Source: Nelumbo lutea (lineage: Eukaryota > Streptophyta > Magnoliopsida > Proteales > Nelumbonaceae). From it: a stretch of DNA of 64,000 nucleotides. Positions 1 through 11,310 of this stretch are shown in pieces (position 1 is the first letter of the stretch; each line of letters starts with the position of its first letter). Both the position numbers and the translations under genes were made by a program. The notes beneath the pieces were generated by a model. That model made no database searches and had not been told where the DNA came from. It saw only the letters and a program-made list of their open reading frames with translations. The stretch lies in the NCBI GenBank assembly GCA_022828595.1, contig JAKGHH010000001.1, positions 212,301,848-212,365,847 on the forward strand. The letters run 5' to 3'.

Positions 1-1
1 G

Positions 2-361
2 GTGGACCTGAGGCTAGATTTGCAGCATCAGGTCGAATACCTTCAAGAGGATATTAGGGAGATGACGTAGATTTTTTCTCAAGGCATCGAGGATGCCAAG
101 AAGAAGGCCGTCGATGAATATATCGCCACGTTGCGCTTTGATGACCTGATGATGGGCTCGTACAGAAGGGGCTTTAAACTAAGCCGGTGGATGATCCGGA
201 ATACATACCCCGAGCTCGATATTAGCGCTATAACCACTTCGCGCATTACTCAGGAGATGACCAATGCTGCAGACGGTGAACCAGACTCTGAGGATGAGGC
301 AGGACCTTCGGGTGTCGTTGAAGTGCCTTCTGATGATGACGAAGTGCCTCCAGGCCTATGA
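2..361 (+). pseudogene. C-terminal part of the antisense extra ORF of element 1
   Basis: The frame reads a coiled-coil-like stretch, one in-frame TAG at 68-70, then the conserved tail with SYRRGFKLSRWMIRNTYPEL and ELDISAITTSRITQEM and an acidic end before the TGA/TAG region at 359-361. The same tail occurs at 63530-63816 (KGFKLGQWWIRHTYPDLDIS) and on the minus strand at 34941-35250. It lies tail to tail with the element's integrase. The N-terminal part is outside the window. In the longer copies it follows a putative gypsy-type transposon domain; its function is unknown. Confidence 0.75.
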
Positions 362-683
362 GCTCGATATGTATATATATATTTTTTTGGATATGTACAC
401 TCCCTTATTTTGCAATGGAATGATTTTCTTTTGGTTAAGTGTTGGTTGCTCTCTCACCGAATTGACAGTATTTGCCAAACTAATCGTATGCCCAATCTGT
501 TTTGCCCGGGTTAATGCACTCGTGCGGCTTGTTTTGCCTTAGCTTGCCTATGCCGAGGTCCTTGTTAGCTTGGCATTCTAGCCTTAAGGCTCTGGTAGCG
601 ACTTAGTTCACTTTGCTTGGTGATCTATAGATAGTATCGTCTCAAGTTAATGACGCTCCACGCTCAGGGTACTTGTTTGCCCT
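362..683. other. Spacer between antisense ORF and integrase 3' end
   Basis: No coding region is visible. The start of this spacer resembles the sequence after the antisense ORF of element 5 (63817 onward), as expected for the same internal region of related elements. It is the convergent 3' ends of two oppositely transcribed units. Confidence 0.5.
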
Positions 684-1700
684 CTAAAGTTTCGAGCTCG
701 TATGCCCCCCGAGCACTCTCTTTACTCTGTAGGGCCCTTCCCAATTCGGTCCAAGTTTGCCTACGTCGTGCTCAGGTGCCATGATCTTACGGAGAACCAG
801 ATCACCGACGCGGAAGTTCCACTTCTTTACTCTGGCATTGTAGTACCGAGCTACTCTTTGCTGGTAAGCTGCGGTCCGGATGTACGCGAGGTCTCTTACC
901 TCGTCCAGTAGGTCGAGGTTGGTACGTAACTCATCTCCGTTTGTTTGATCGTCATACGCTTCTAGTCGCAGTGTAAGCACTTCGATCTCTACCGGGATTA
1001 CCGCTTCAGTGCCGTATGTGAGGCTAAAGGGGGCTTCTCCCGTGGTGGTTTTTTTCGTAGTTCGGTGATCCCATAGAACACTTGGTAGCTCGTCCGCCCA
1101 CAACCCTTTAGCTCAGTCTAGTCATGCTTTCAATACACGGAGGATAGCTCTGTTCATTACTTCTGTCTGACCGTTTGCCTGCATGCAACCGATGTGAAGT
1201 TCTGCCGAATTCCCATATCTTGGCACCATTCCTGAAACTTGATATCCTTGAACTGCTTGTCGTTACCGGAGATCAGTACCTGAGGTAACCCAAAGCGACA
1301 TACTATGTTCTTCCAAAAGAAGTTCTGTATTTTTCAGGCTGTAACTGTTGCCAGAGGTTCAGCTTCTATCCACTTTGTGAAGTAATCTACCGCCACCACT
1401 AGGAAATTCCTCCCACCTGTTGCTGGCGGGAATGGCCCCAGGAGGTCGATGCCCCATTGAGCAAAGGGCCATGGACTAGTGCGGTACTTGAGGTCGGCGG
1501 CGGGCTGATGGTGGATATTGGCATGCTTCTGACACTTGTCGCATTTTCTAACGAGCTCGACGACCTCTGCCTTCATCATTGGACAGTAGTACCCTTGTTG
1601 AAGTGCCTTTTGGGCGAGGGCCCTACCTCCCAAGTGTCTGCCGCACAGACCCTCATGAGTGTTGCGGAGTATGAGCTCGGCTTCGACAGGTCTTAAGCAA
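684..1700 (-). pseudogene. Integrase of element 1, frameshifted
   Basis: The zinc-binding N-terminus (GGRALAQKALQQGYY, then KCDKCQKH) is followed by the first catalytic aspartate in WGIDLLGPFPP and by FTKWIEAEPLATVT, all within 1334-1633. The middle of the core lies in other frames. It includes VLISGNDKQF where the family normally has a D-N-G order, so the second catalytic Asp looks displaced. The glutamate region (QANGQTEVMNRAIL) is near 1140-1190 in yet another frame. The C-terminal domain resumes at 1103-684 (VGDLVLRKI, NWEGPYRV). It would insert cDNA into the genome if intact; here it is a pseudogene. Confidence 0.85.
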
Positions 1701-1765
1701 CACAGGAAGGGGAGCGTGTAGGACCATCGGTACAGCCGTTCATCTATTATGACGTATTTGGCTGC

Positions 1766-2338
1766 CTAGCGCTGCACACTCCTGGTTGCATTGCGGTCCG
1801 CAGGGAGGGTTCCGTCTAGCAAGAAGCTCGCGAGTGGGTCGATCCAGCTCGGCTCTGCTTCAAGGACGGGAGAGACCTCCTCTGCCCCACCAAGAATGCT
1901 AGGCCGAGGTAAGTCTTCTATGTACACGGTTCTCATGGCGTTGTGACTTATGTTGACTAACCGGGACATGGCATCAGACTCGGTGTTCTCTAACCTCGGG
2001 ATTTGCCTGATGAAGTGTGACTAGAAGTTGAGCAGAGCCTCCTTTAATTTTGCTAGGTAGGCGATCATAGTTTGCTCGCATGCTTCGTATTTGCCCGTAA
2101 CCTGGTTGACCACAAGCTGGGAATCGCTGCGGATAACTATGTGTTTTGCTCTTACTTTTTGTGCTAAGTTCAGTCTGGCTATCAATGCCTCATATTCTGC
2201 CTCGTTGTTGGATGTCACGAACTCAAAGCGTAGTGCGTATTCCAATTTCGTGCCACCCGGGCCACGCAGCACTGTTTCAACCCCACTACCCTACTGATTC
2301 GAGGAGCCATCTACGTGAAGGATCCAGGGCTCCTCATC
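1766..2338 (-). pseudogene. Second (archaeal-type) RNase H and linker of element 1
   Basis: The minus strand reads EPWILHVDGSSNQ (about 2280-2335), then LEYALRFEFVTSNNEAEYEA and IRSDSQLVVNQVTGKYEA within 2021-2272, and then a linker with MRTVYIEDLPRPSIL at 1766-1969. D-E-D spacing and wording fit the additional RNase H described for Tat-lineage elements, which sits between the usual RNase H and integrase. Stops separate the pieces. Confidence 0.75.
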
Positions 2339-3710
2339 CTAATTCGCGTTTGGCCTAACCAAGAGAGATGCCACACTGGCTGCTACTTCACGGGGTTCAT
2401 ACTTTATTGTTTTGGGAGCTCCGAGCTCACCCGAACTGGGGATCTCGGGCTCAACTGGCCTAGGGACTTCGAGGCTGAACGTGCACTCGGCGATAAAATC
2501 TGCTAAGGCTTGGGCCTTAATAGCAGTTTGTGGCTTATACTGGAGGTCATACTCGCTGAGCTCGATGGCCCACTTCGTCAGCCGACCGGAAACCTCGGGC
2601 TTGAGTAAGGCTTGCCTCAGAGGTTTGTTAGTTAAGACGATGACAGTGTGAGCCTGGAAATATGGGCGGAGTTTCTGAGCTGCAAATACCAATGCGTATG
2701 CTAGATTTTCTATCTGCGGGTATCTCGTCTCTACTCCCTGCAAAATTTTACTAACATAATAGATGGGTTGTTGGACCCAATCTACCTCTCTTATTAGTAC
2801 CGAACTGACCACCTCGTCGCTTGCCGAGAGGTACAGTTCTAAGACCTCGCCCTCCTCGGGCCTGGTTAAGATCGGCACACTAGCGAGGTAGTTTTTTAGC
2901 TCATCGAACGCGAGTTGGCAGTCTCGGGTCCATTCGAACCCTTTGCCTTTGATTGCTTTAAAGAAAGGCAGACAACGGTCTGCCGATTTGGACATGAAGC
3001 GGCTCAGAGCGGCTATGCGGATGTTTAGCCTTTGAACCTCTTTTACTTTTCGAGGTGGTCTCATATCTAAGATGGCTTTTATCTTGTCCGGGTTGGCCTC
3101 AATACCGCGCCAGTTGATGATGTACCCTAGGAACTTACCCGATGTGACACCGAATACACACTTGTTTGGGTTTAGTTTCATGCTAAATTGACGCAGAATT
3201 TGGAAGACAGAATCTAAGTCTTGTATTAATTCCTGTGAAAACTGTGTTTTGACGACCATGCCGTCTACATAACACTCTATTTTTGTGCCAAGTAAGGGCC
3301 AAAACAACTTATTTACAAGTCTTTGGAAGGTCGCCCCAACATTCTTCAGTCCGATGGGCATGACCTTGTAGCAGTACAGGCCGAACTCGGTTATGAAGGT
3401 GGTTTTGTCCTCATCGGACTGGTCCATCCTGATTTGGTTGTAGCCCGAGTAGGCGTCCAAGAAGCTTAGCAACTCATGTCCCGAGGTCACGTCCACTAGG
3501 CGGTCAATTCTGGGGAGGGGGAAGCAGTCTTTCGGGCAAGCTCGGTTCAGGTCGGTGTAATTGACGCACATGTGCCACTTGTTGTTTGCCTTTTTCACCA
3601 GCACTAGGTTGGCTACCCAACTCAGGTAATGAACTTCCCTTATGAAGTCTGCTGTGAGGAGCTTTTGGACCTCTTCGTCGACCGCCCTCCAGCGTTCCGG
3701 GGCTAAGTTG
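2339..3710 (-). pseudogene. Reverse transcriptase and RNase H of element 1
   Basis: A 421-residue open frame (3604-2339) covers the palm motifs VNYTDLNRACPKDCFPLPRI, LLSFLDAYSGYNQIRMD and VMPIGLKNVGATFQRLVN, the catalytic box, thumb and connection, and the first RNase H (LTNKPLRQALLKPEVSGRL). Upstream bases to about 3710 continue the domain (SWVANLVLVKKAN). The catalytic box reads CYVDGMVVK, whereas elements 2 and 3 have CYVDDMVVK. Loss of the second aspartate should abolish polymerisation. The frame is long for a dead copy, so the inactivation by stops is recent or patchy. Confidence 0.9.
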
Positions 3711-4910
3711 CATTTTTCTGTCTAACGGGTCTGACTACAAGGTCAATATTAAGTTTGTGAGTTATAAGGCTAGGGTTAATACAGGACATATCGGCCACGG
3801 ACCATGCAAAAATATCTAAATTTTGAAGTAAGAAACTCAACAGTTCGGTTCGTAGAGGTTCCTGGACGGAAGCACCGATCTGTAGCGTCCGAGCTAGGTC
3901 CACAACCGAAGTTGGGATCACGATCATTTCTTCTGTGGGCGCAGCTCGTTCTTTGCCTTGCTCCGTAGGCTGCTCCAGTTTGAGATCGTCGACCACCTTG
4001 GTTTTTCCCTTCAGGGCGGCAACATAACACTTGCGGGACTCAAGCTGGTCGCCCCGCGCTACCCCCACACCGAAGTCTGTAGGGAACTTCATTGCCAAAT
4101 AGTAGGTGGAGACCACTGCTCGCAGGACATGCATGATTGGTCACCATATTATGGCATTGTATGGGGAGGGGGTCGTGACCACCAGGAAATCGTGGTTGAG
4201 TCTCACTGCACAAGGCCATGTGCCGACTTCCACAGGTACTATTATTTTCCCGAGGGGCCTGACTTCCTCTCTGTTGAAGCCCACCAGAGGAGTGTTCGTG
4301 GGCTTCAAATCGCTTTTCTGCAACTGAAGCTGGTCAAACGCGGACTTGAAGAGGATGTTCGTCGAGCTGCTTGAATCCACAAGTACGTGCCTGACTTCGA
4401 AGTCGCTGATCCTTAGTTTTATGACAAGCGCGTCATCGTTGGGGTAGAGGACCCCTCGCACCTCTTTGGAGGGTTTTGTTCTTCTCGGCCCGCTTCGCGA
4501 ACTGACATTCGGGCCAGTGCCGAAGTACAACCTGCTACCACCGAACCTCCCACTATCACGTGGATGGTTCCCCAAACTGGCCTCTCCTCTGGAGGCTGTC
4601 TTTGCGATGGTTCGGTTGGCCTACTGCTGGATTCAGGGGCATCCCTTCCGTGCTCCCCTTGCCGACCTGTCTTATTGTTATTATTATTATTATTATGCTG
4701 TACAAAATTTCTCAAGTATCCGCGACGGATGAGTCCCTTTATCTCATTGAGGAGATTATTACACTGTTCGGTACTGTGACCGTGATCTCTATGGAAACTG
4801 CAATACAAGTTTTTATTTCTCTCGTTTGGGTTTCCTTTTAGGTGAGATGGCCATTTTACGTATGGGGCATCTTTGATTGTCATCAAGATCTCGGTCCGCC
4901 TCGCGTTCAA
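3703..4910 (-). pseudogene. Zinc knuckle and protease region of element 1
   Basis: At 4910-4419 the minus strand gives YCSFHRDHGHSTEQCNNL, the Cys/His knuckle typical of Tat-type gag ends, then a run of asparagines (about 4676-4698) and a basic linker. In the next frame (4575-4141) follow DDALVIKLRISDFEVRHVLV and the protease site VDSSSSTNILF, where related copies read VDSGSSTDILF; the Gly-to-Ser change hits the catalytic loop. The flap-like LVGFNREEVRPLGKI and FLVVTTPSPYNAII are present. The 4134-3703 block links to reverse transcriptase (STYYLAMKFPTDFGVG). The frame changes make it non-functional. Confidence 0.8.
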
Positions 4911-6424
4911 GGGTGTGTAGTCTGTCCGAGCTGCTAAGGGAGCTCGTAACGGCTAGCTCGACTTCGTCTCCTAGACCGGGTTTTTTTTTGTCGACTGGGT
5001 TGGAGGGCTCGCCTTCCCTCTTCCTTTTCTCGATCCCACTTTTGACCCTTTGGTTGATCTCTTCTTCTGTTCTCATAAACTTATCCGCGAGCTTGAGGAA
5101 TTCGGCTACGGTCGTGGGTTGGCTAGCTACCATGTGCCATTTGAACTCCTTGTGTGTTACTCCTCTCTTGGTCGCCGCGAGCTGCACCGCTGGGTCCAGT
5201 TGCGGTATCTGCAAGCATGCGCCATTGAACCGCTTGTTGTAGCCCCGGATGGACTTTCCTTCCCTTTGGATTACTCCGAAGATGCTTTCCTCGGTTCTAG
5301 GGCACCGCTTACTGGTAACGAAGTGTGCGGTGAAGAACTGCACGAACTGAGTCCAGCTTTTTATCGACCCGGGGGCCAGGTTCCTGTACCAAGTGTGGGC
5401 CACCCCCCTGAAGGTGGTGGTGAAGGCCACACACATGCATGATTCACTGGCCCTAGCTAGGTGCATTTGGGACTAGAAGGCATTGACGTGGTCGTTGGGG
5501 TCGAAGGACCTATCATACTTGTCCAAAAGGGGGGAGCTTGAAGTGTTTGGGCATGGGGACTGCAAGGAGTTTCGATGAGAGGGGGGAGGGAACTGAGAGA
5601 ATAGGGGCAACTTTTACCTCGTCCAAGTTTGTCTCTTCTTTACCTCTGAGCTCGAGCAGGACACAGGTGGCAGTTCGACAATTTCGCTGGCGTCTTCATT
5701 GCTGAGTGGGCCTGGTGCTGGCGCTGCTGGCCTCTGTGTTGTCGAGCTCGATGGGTCCGGACTGTTGGTAGTCTGCCGCTAGGACAATGAATCGTTTCTC
5801 TATTAGCAGGAGCTCAGACTTGGAGTGTCGAGATACTGACTTGGCGGGCGAGGTTCCTGACCCACCGGCGAGCTACGAGGCGGGGGTGATTTTTCTTTCC
5901 CCTCGGCCCGGGGATGAGGCCTGGCTCTTGGGGGGGGGATTATGAAGTTGGGAGGCTTCTCCTTGGTGATGGCGTCCACCCTGAGGGGAGGGCTTAACCG
6001 GCTTTGGAGCAGGGTGCCAAGGTGGAAGTTGTGGTTGGTTCAGAGGCAGTTGGGGGAACTACTGCTGATAGTGATACTGAGAGAGGTGGGGCAGTACTTG
6101 GTGCTGCTGGAGCTGATGTTGCTGGAATTGTTGCATATGGGCTTGCATTGCTCGCATGCATTGCATCAGGTCATCCAACTGGTTCTGGCTGGTCGCTAGG
6201 GGGACAACAGTTGGTTTGGTAAAGGTTATTTCGACAGGGAGAGGAAAGGAGACGTTCATGGTGGGGAGGTTTACGGGCACCACTATTCGTGGTGCATTCA
6301 GGCTGGGGATCCCATCCACCGGAAGGGGGATGGTGATCTGTCCGATGCACACCACGGGGACTTGAAGTTGTTCCCTGGCGGTGTTCATCTCCATGCCACG
6401 TCCAGTATTGTTGGAAGAAGCCAT
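4813..6424 (-). pseudogene. Gag of element 1
   Basis: It starts at MASSNNTGRGMEM (6424) and runs into a Gln/His-rich segment (MRAMQAHMQQFQQHQLQQHQ) that ends at a stop at 6059. The linker to about 5500 is broken. The capsid resumes with FDPNDHVNAF, an in-frame TAG near 5475, then MHLARASESCMCVAFTTTFR (5466) and TWYRNLAPGSIKSWTQFVQF, the Retrotrans_gag core, followed by a Lys/Arg-rich tail ending at 4813. Gag would form the cytoplasmic virus-like particle. The start is fixed by the short leader after the primer site. Confidence 0.8.
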
Positions 6425-6491
6425 GAGTGTTGGGGTTTTTTGGGAAAAAAAGGGGGTTATGAGAATTTTAGAGGGATGCTTTTAGAAGTGT

Positions 6492-6511
6492 TTCCCACAG
6501 ACGACGCCAAC
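6492..6511 (-). promoter_or_regulatory. Primer-binding site of element 1
   Basis: Immediately inside the LTR end the minus strand reads TTGGCGTCGTCTGTGGGAA, a one-base variant of the TTGGCGCCGTCTGTGGGAA-type site common in Tat/Athila-type elements. It primes minus-strand cDNA from a host tRNA; I do not assign which tRNA. Confidence 0.7.
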
Positions 6512-7302
6512 TGATGGTGAGCAATCCGACCAGTCCTAGCTGTCAAAGATCTTGCCTCGGGCTGGAGTAGAAGGTGCCTGAAACGAAGGGGAAAGAGAGT
6601 AAGCTCCGGGAAAGAACCCAGTGAGAATGCTCTGAAGCTCAAGTCAGTATTTCTTCAAGGGAAAGATAAAACCAAATGGCGCAAAGTTCACATACCTCTT
6701 CTTGGGGGGAAGGGGGCCTTTTATAACCACTTCGCGCACTCACTCCTAAGCTTCTGTCAGGTCGGGTATGATTACCCCTGCGCTTCTGCCAATTCGGGTG
6801 TCATCACCTCTGCTGGGGCAGAACCGCCACCGCTCTCTTTGTCGGAGCCGTCTCTGTAACTGGAGATGGTGGTGGCAGGTGACGGTGGCAGGTGGCCGTT
6901 GAAGTGCGACTGTCAAGTGTAAGATCCCAAGTCAGTCAGGTGCACCGCCTCAGGATACGGACTCCTTCGGTGTCAGGTACGATACGGTTGTTCAGTTCAA
7001 CGTCTTGGAGGCGAAGTGCTGGAGTGGTGTGCGAGGTGAAGTCTTGAGTTCGGATGGAGGTGTGGCCCGAACTACCTTGGGTCGGGCCAGTTCGGATTGT
7101 TTCGTAGGGCTCAGAGTCTAAGGGAGAGCTCGGGCTCCTTGCGGGGAGTTAGGGCTCTTTATAGGGAGTTCGGGCTCCTTGTAGGGAGCTTGGATTGCTG
7201 GTTCCTCATTTCGGAGCTCGCACCTTGGGCATGCTGTTGTGTCGAGCTATTGCCTTTGCCATGTTGAATGATTACGAGGTCACACCAAATCTTCCTTCAT
7301 CA
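6512..7302 (-). repeat. 5' LTR of element 1
   Basis: The minus-strand LTR begins TGATGAAGGAAGATTTGG (7302) and ends CACCATCA (6512), with TGATG/CATCA inverted ends. A TATA box (TTATAAAAGG) lies at 6726-6717. Near its start (about 7196-7118) is a four-copy run of a roughly 20-base unit containing GGGAGTTCGGGCTCC. The outside flank 7303-7307 is ATTTT, the expected target-site copy. The last part matches element 3's LTR closely. Confidence 0.9.
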
Positions 7303-8560
7303 ATTTTAAAATTTTGAAAAACAATAAAGGATAAAATCAACATTTTGACCCCTTTCCTAGGCATTTCGTCAGTTAACTTTGAAAAAAATTGATATGAAAA
7401 AGATATAAAATCATTTTGACTTTTTTTATACTTTTAACTATTCATCTTTCCTCTCCTTTCCCGTGTTCCTTCATGCCATGACACTCTCCGTTTGATAGTA
7501 AGACTAATTACTATCGTCACAAGAGTTACCATCGCCCCCAAATTACAGGAGACCTTAAGAGCCCATAATGACTATTCGAAAGCCAAAAACATGGTTTTTC
7601 GTTGAAGCAGATTGCTCGTAGATGGTCCAGAAAATGGCTGATCGCCTATTTGATTTGGGCTCTCTAGATTTTTTTCATCATAGCTAAGAGGCTGTCCATT
7701 ATTGAACCCACCTTGGAAAGTTAAAAACCGTTGCACTTCAGCCCTCCCAAACACTATGGTTTCTCCAAAACAGCTCAACCAATGCTCCAGGGCCCGTTCA
7801 GCTGGTCGTCATCGCCACCTCACCCATCGCTGCTGGTTTTCAGACGATAGTGAACAGGGGTGGAGAGGTTCTGTAACTGCTGCAACTACATCTTTTCCTT
7901 TAATTAATTTTGTCTGGACATCAGAAACTATTGATCGCAGCCAAAAGTGCTCTCTTAATATTTGTAGTAACATTAATCTACTAATTTGGTTTCAAATGGA
8001 ATTAATAATTTTTTAAGAAATCTGCCAAGTTTATTCATTGGGCTAGACTCCTGAAAAGAATTGAATTGTGTAAAATGCTCTAACAAGTAGAAAACTCATG
8101 CTCTAACAAACTACCATGTGCCTTTTCTATCTTCAAGGATGTGAATTTACCAGTATTGGTTATGTATCAAGGATGTTAAGCGGGCATAAGTGTTATGTAT
8201 CTTCATGTTAGTATGTTCCAGATGAAATATTCACCTAATAATCAATTCTGGTGATCAAACGTGTGTTTTGTGGGAATGTTACTACAGGCCAGAGGCTTTT
8301 TGTGTTCGGAACAGCTGATGTATTAAGGTATGTATGAAGATCATGTCCATGAATTCTGATTTGAAGAATTGCGAATGACTTTAAAACAAAACCGGCAAAT
8401 GCACAAATAACAAAGCTTATAACAAGTAGCAGATATCCAACATTAAGCATTCTAGATTGTCTAGGCCCATTATTCGGTACAAACTACAAAGTTAGTCAAA
8501 ACCTGATTAAACCACTCTGCTAGTTTATTTATTTGATTAGGCGCATTCGGCTGGCCAGTA
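7303..8560. other. Flank, no recognised gene
   Basis: AT-rich flank of element 1. Short open frames on the minus strand (7572-7778 and 8235-8450, the latter with a hydrophobic N-terminus) have no family I recognise and no clear splice links. I see no supported gene. Confidence 0.4.
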
Positions 8561-9370
8561 CGGGGTTGACACGTGTCAATTAGTGGGTGTCAGAAAAGGC
8601 CCATTGTGGGGCCCAGTCACGGGGCACCACGTGACTCCACCAGATTATCGGGCATAGCCCTCGTACGATTTGCATCTGGGCCATCCGAGCCCATCTACCC
8701 TCAAACATCTCCGATTATAAATGCAAGGCACCTCGTACAAGGTAAGGGATCTGAAACCTTTGAGACTCTTGGTATTCTTCTTACCGAGGACTTTATGCTC
8801 ACTAGTGACCTCGTCTGGATGCTTCTGCACCAAAGTTCCTACATGCCTCGTGCGGATACTAATTTGATCGTCGAATTCCTTGCCTCGGGTCTTCGCCCAA
8901 AACCTATGACACTTCCTTCGTTGCAGAGCAAACTCTTCGGACTCCTTCGGATCCCTCGTACACACGGACGAGTAGCTTTATACTTCGACACCATCTCTTC
9001 CGAGACCATCCACCTTGGCCACTGGTCCTCGGCCTCTTCCATATCCAAGAAGGTGATCTGCCTCGGCCGCGGCAGACCCCACCGATCCTCAACAAGCCCT
9101 TGGCTTCGGCTCCCTGACGAAGTATTCGGAGCCCCGAATCCCTCAGTTCAATCCTGGATCTCAGGAGTGAAATTACTTTGTTGCCCTCGGCCAATCCGAG
9201 CGACAACACTATTCTATACTTGTAAATCTGAATCGAGGTTTTCCACCGCTGGCTCTCATAGATCCAGCTACTCACCCTACAATTCAAAAATATCGAATCT
9301 TCTTCTTCCTTCCCCCCCTTGCTTTTCACCCGGTTCACTCTTCCCTGCCTGCTTTCCAGAAACCTTCTGA
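8560..9370 (+). other. GC-richer LTR-like island
   Basis: This block is more GC-rich than its flanks. It has G-box-like ACACGTGT and CACGTG elements (8570-8635) followed by GATTATAAATGCAAGG (about 8713), which resembles a promoter with a TATA box, and a pyrimidine-rich tail. A 265-codon open frame here has only a GTG start and a Ser/Pro/Arg-rich product with no recognisable domain. It may be an old solo LTR or a cut-down promoter. The ends and a target duplication were not found. Confidence 0.25.
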
Positions 9371-9809
9371 ATGCAAGAAATCTGGCTCCGAACCAGATTT
9401 ATTGACTGGAGGAGCAGAGCATCTGAGCATCATCCAAAAATATTGCAGAACCCAACCCTGTGTTTCCCAGATACCGGAACAACTCAAAGCATTTTGTTCA
9501 GGCTGGGTGGTGAATTAAAAAAAAAAAAAGCAAGAAACAAAATTAAATACCGAATTAAAAACAACCCAATAACGATTCAAGAGGCAAGAGAAACAATATA
9601 TAATAAACTAAAAAGAATTACTTTCAGGAATAAATCAATCCCATTACAATATATAATCAATTACGATGAACACAAAAAGAAATGAACAAAATTGAATTAA
9701 TATAATCTCATCTGTATCCACACCAATCAAACAGAAGAAAACAAATAAGTAGTCCGGCATATGATCGTGCCGGAGTAATTACAGACACTTCTATCTTTTG
9801 CCCGTCTGT

Positions 9810-10370
9810 CTAAACTTGGAAGGGCCATGGCCAGTCATTCATCCCCTCCTCATGGACCTTGGAACTCCTCTGCATTGAAGAACTACTTCCACCATTTCCT
9901 TCAACATAAGAATAGTACCTCAACGCAAACGCCAGAGCTAACACCACCCATTCCAAGCAGAACATCAACACGCAGAGCCCACCCGCCAGTCTCAAGATCA
10001 CCACTGCATCTTCTTCCCTAACGTAAGACTTCAGTTCCCCCCAAAAGTCACCGCTTCTGGAAAAGATGAACACTGATACTGCGCCTTGAAATATGGCTGT
10101 AAGGACTGTCGCCACCATGTGGACGGCGTACCATTGGTTGGTCCTCGATGAGGCCGCAGTGCAGCCGGAGACCGCCCCTGCTATTGTGAAGATGTGGAGA
10201 AGAATGAAGAAGAACCCACATAGAGATGGAACGAGCCGGAGGGAGAGGGTAAGGAAGATACAACTTGAAGCTGCTCCCAAGAGGATGTAGTTGCAGAGAA
10301 GGAAGACCTTGTGAGTGTGGTAATGTGATTGACTGTTGGAAGATGACCCATTCTCGATAGCCAACCCCAT
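9810..10370 (-). CDS. Four-helix membrane protein, copy 1
   Basis: Intronless, 186 residues. Four hydrophobic segments are visible at about residues 22-45, 52-75, 84-108 and 128-152, so it is an integral membrane protein. A short polar Ser/His-rich N-terminus and a cytosolic-looking tail ending NDWPWPFQV flank them. The loop before helix 4 carries KSYVREEDAVV. I know the wording as that of a conserved plant membrane-protein family without an assigned role; I do not name it. The start is supported by the leader shared with copy 2 and an exact match of MGLAI. It differs from copy 2 at about a dozen positions, mostly in the C-terminal tail. Confidence 0.85.
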   Translation of the reverse strand: MGLAIENGSSSNSQSHYHTHKVFLLCNYILLGAASSCIFLTLSLRLVPSLCGFFFILLHIFTIAGAVSGCTAASSRTNQWYAVHMVATVLTAIFQGAVSVFIFSRSGDFWGELKSYVREEDAVVILRLAGGLCVLMFCLEWVVLALAFALRYYSYVEGNGGSSSSMQRSSKVHEEGMNDWPWPFQV

Positions 10371-11310
10371 TGTAGAGATTCGCCTGAATCCTGAAATTGG
10401 TTAGTGGCTGAGCGGATGATTGTCGTCGGCAATAGAAGCACCTCGGAAAATGATCAAAGGAGATGCTTTTCAGGCAAATAGATTGATGGGTAAAAGGTGG
10501 TTTCAGGTGAATTTTTCGGCAATGATTCCCGAGGAAGGGAAGTATGTGGAATGAGAGGCGAAAGATGAGAGAAGAAATAATGTAGGGGATGTAGGGCACG
10601 GACAACGGTCGGATTTGGAGCTTTACAGTTTACAGACGGGAAATATGACCGTTGATGGGGGAGGGGAAACGTTGGCAATTGCAAATGAGTGTAACGGCTA
10701 GTTGTTGCCTAGTTCTGCTTTTCTAGAGATGCTGCACACTTTTCTCCTTTAAATGCTGATGTGATTTTATAGCTCTCAAAAGACCAACTAGTGTTTGATT
10801 TTAAACTGATGATATTTTACAGTGAACCAGAAAGTGATTCTTCCTTTGTTGAAAATAATGATTGATGAAAAGTTTTATATTGATAAGATCGATATAGTTT
10901 TTATATCGATAGTCGATGTAAAACTTTATAACTGACGAGGTTTTACATCCATTAAGATTATCGATATAAGACTTCATTCACCTAAATACATAAACTGAAT
11001 CCGAGTGGAGTTTTACTAAGGAATTCATTTTTGCTACCACACTGTATTAACGCAAGACTAAAACAAAAAATTAATACAGTGGTCCTGCCAATAAATGAGC
11101 TGGATCTCTTGCACAATACGACCTGTACATTTTTCCTGTACATCCTATCATAATGTGCCAAGTCAGCATTATACATTTGAACTTTTAGATGTGTGAACTA
11201 ATTAACGGATGTTGGGAAAATTTTTGATTCTTTTGATTTTTTGTTATTTTTAAATGTTAAAATAAATTAAAACAAAAACGAGAAAAAAAAACCTAATGGT
11301 TTTTAGGGAA

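Larger units (their letters stand above)
1..7302 (-). mobile_element. Ty3/Gypsy Tat-type LTR retrotransposon, element 1 (left part outside window)
   Basis: Read on the minus strand the order is 5' LTR (7302-6512), primer site, gag, zinc knuckle, protease, reverse transcriptase, RNase H, a second RNase H, integrase, and then an ORF on the opposite strand (2-361). The 3' LTR must lie left of base 1. The second, archaeal-type RNase H and the convergent antisense ORF are known traits of the plant Tat lineage (Retand/Ogre relatives). Every coding block carries stops, frameshifts or catalytic changes, so the copy is dead. LTR and gag are close to those of element 3, so the two belong to one family. 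Confidence 0.9.

Noticed and set aside
8573..9370. 265-codon open frame
   Set aside because: Only a GTG start, low-complexity Ser/Pro/Arg composition, no domain, and an antisense frame of similar quality. Likely open by GC composition.
10048..10605. Second long frame antisense-side over the membrane-protein gene (also 12935-13387)
   Set aside because: Shadow of the real gene in another frame; it appears in both copies only because the DNA is duplicated.
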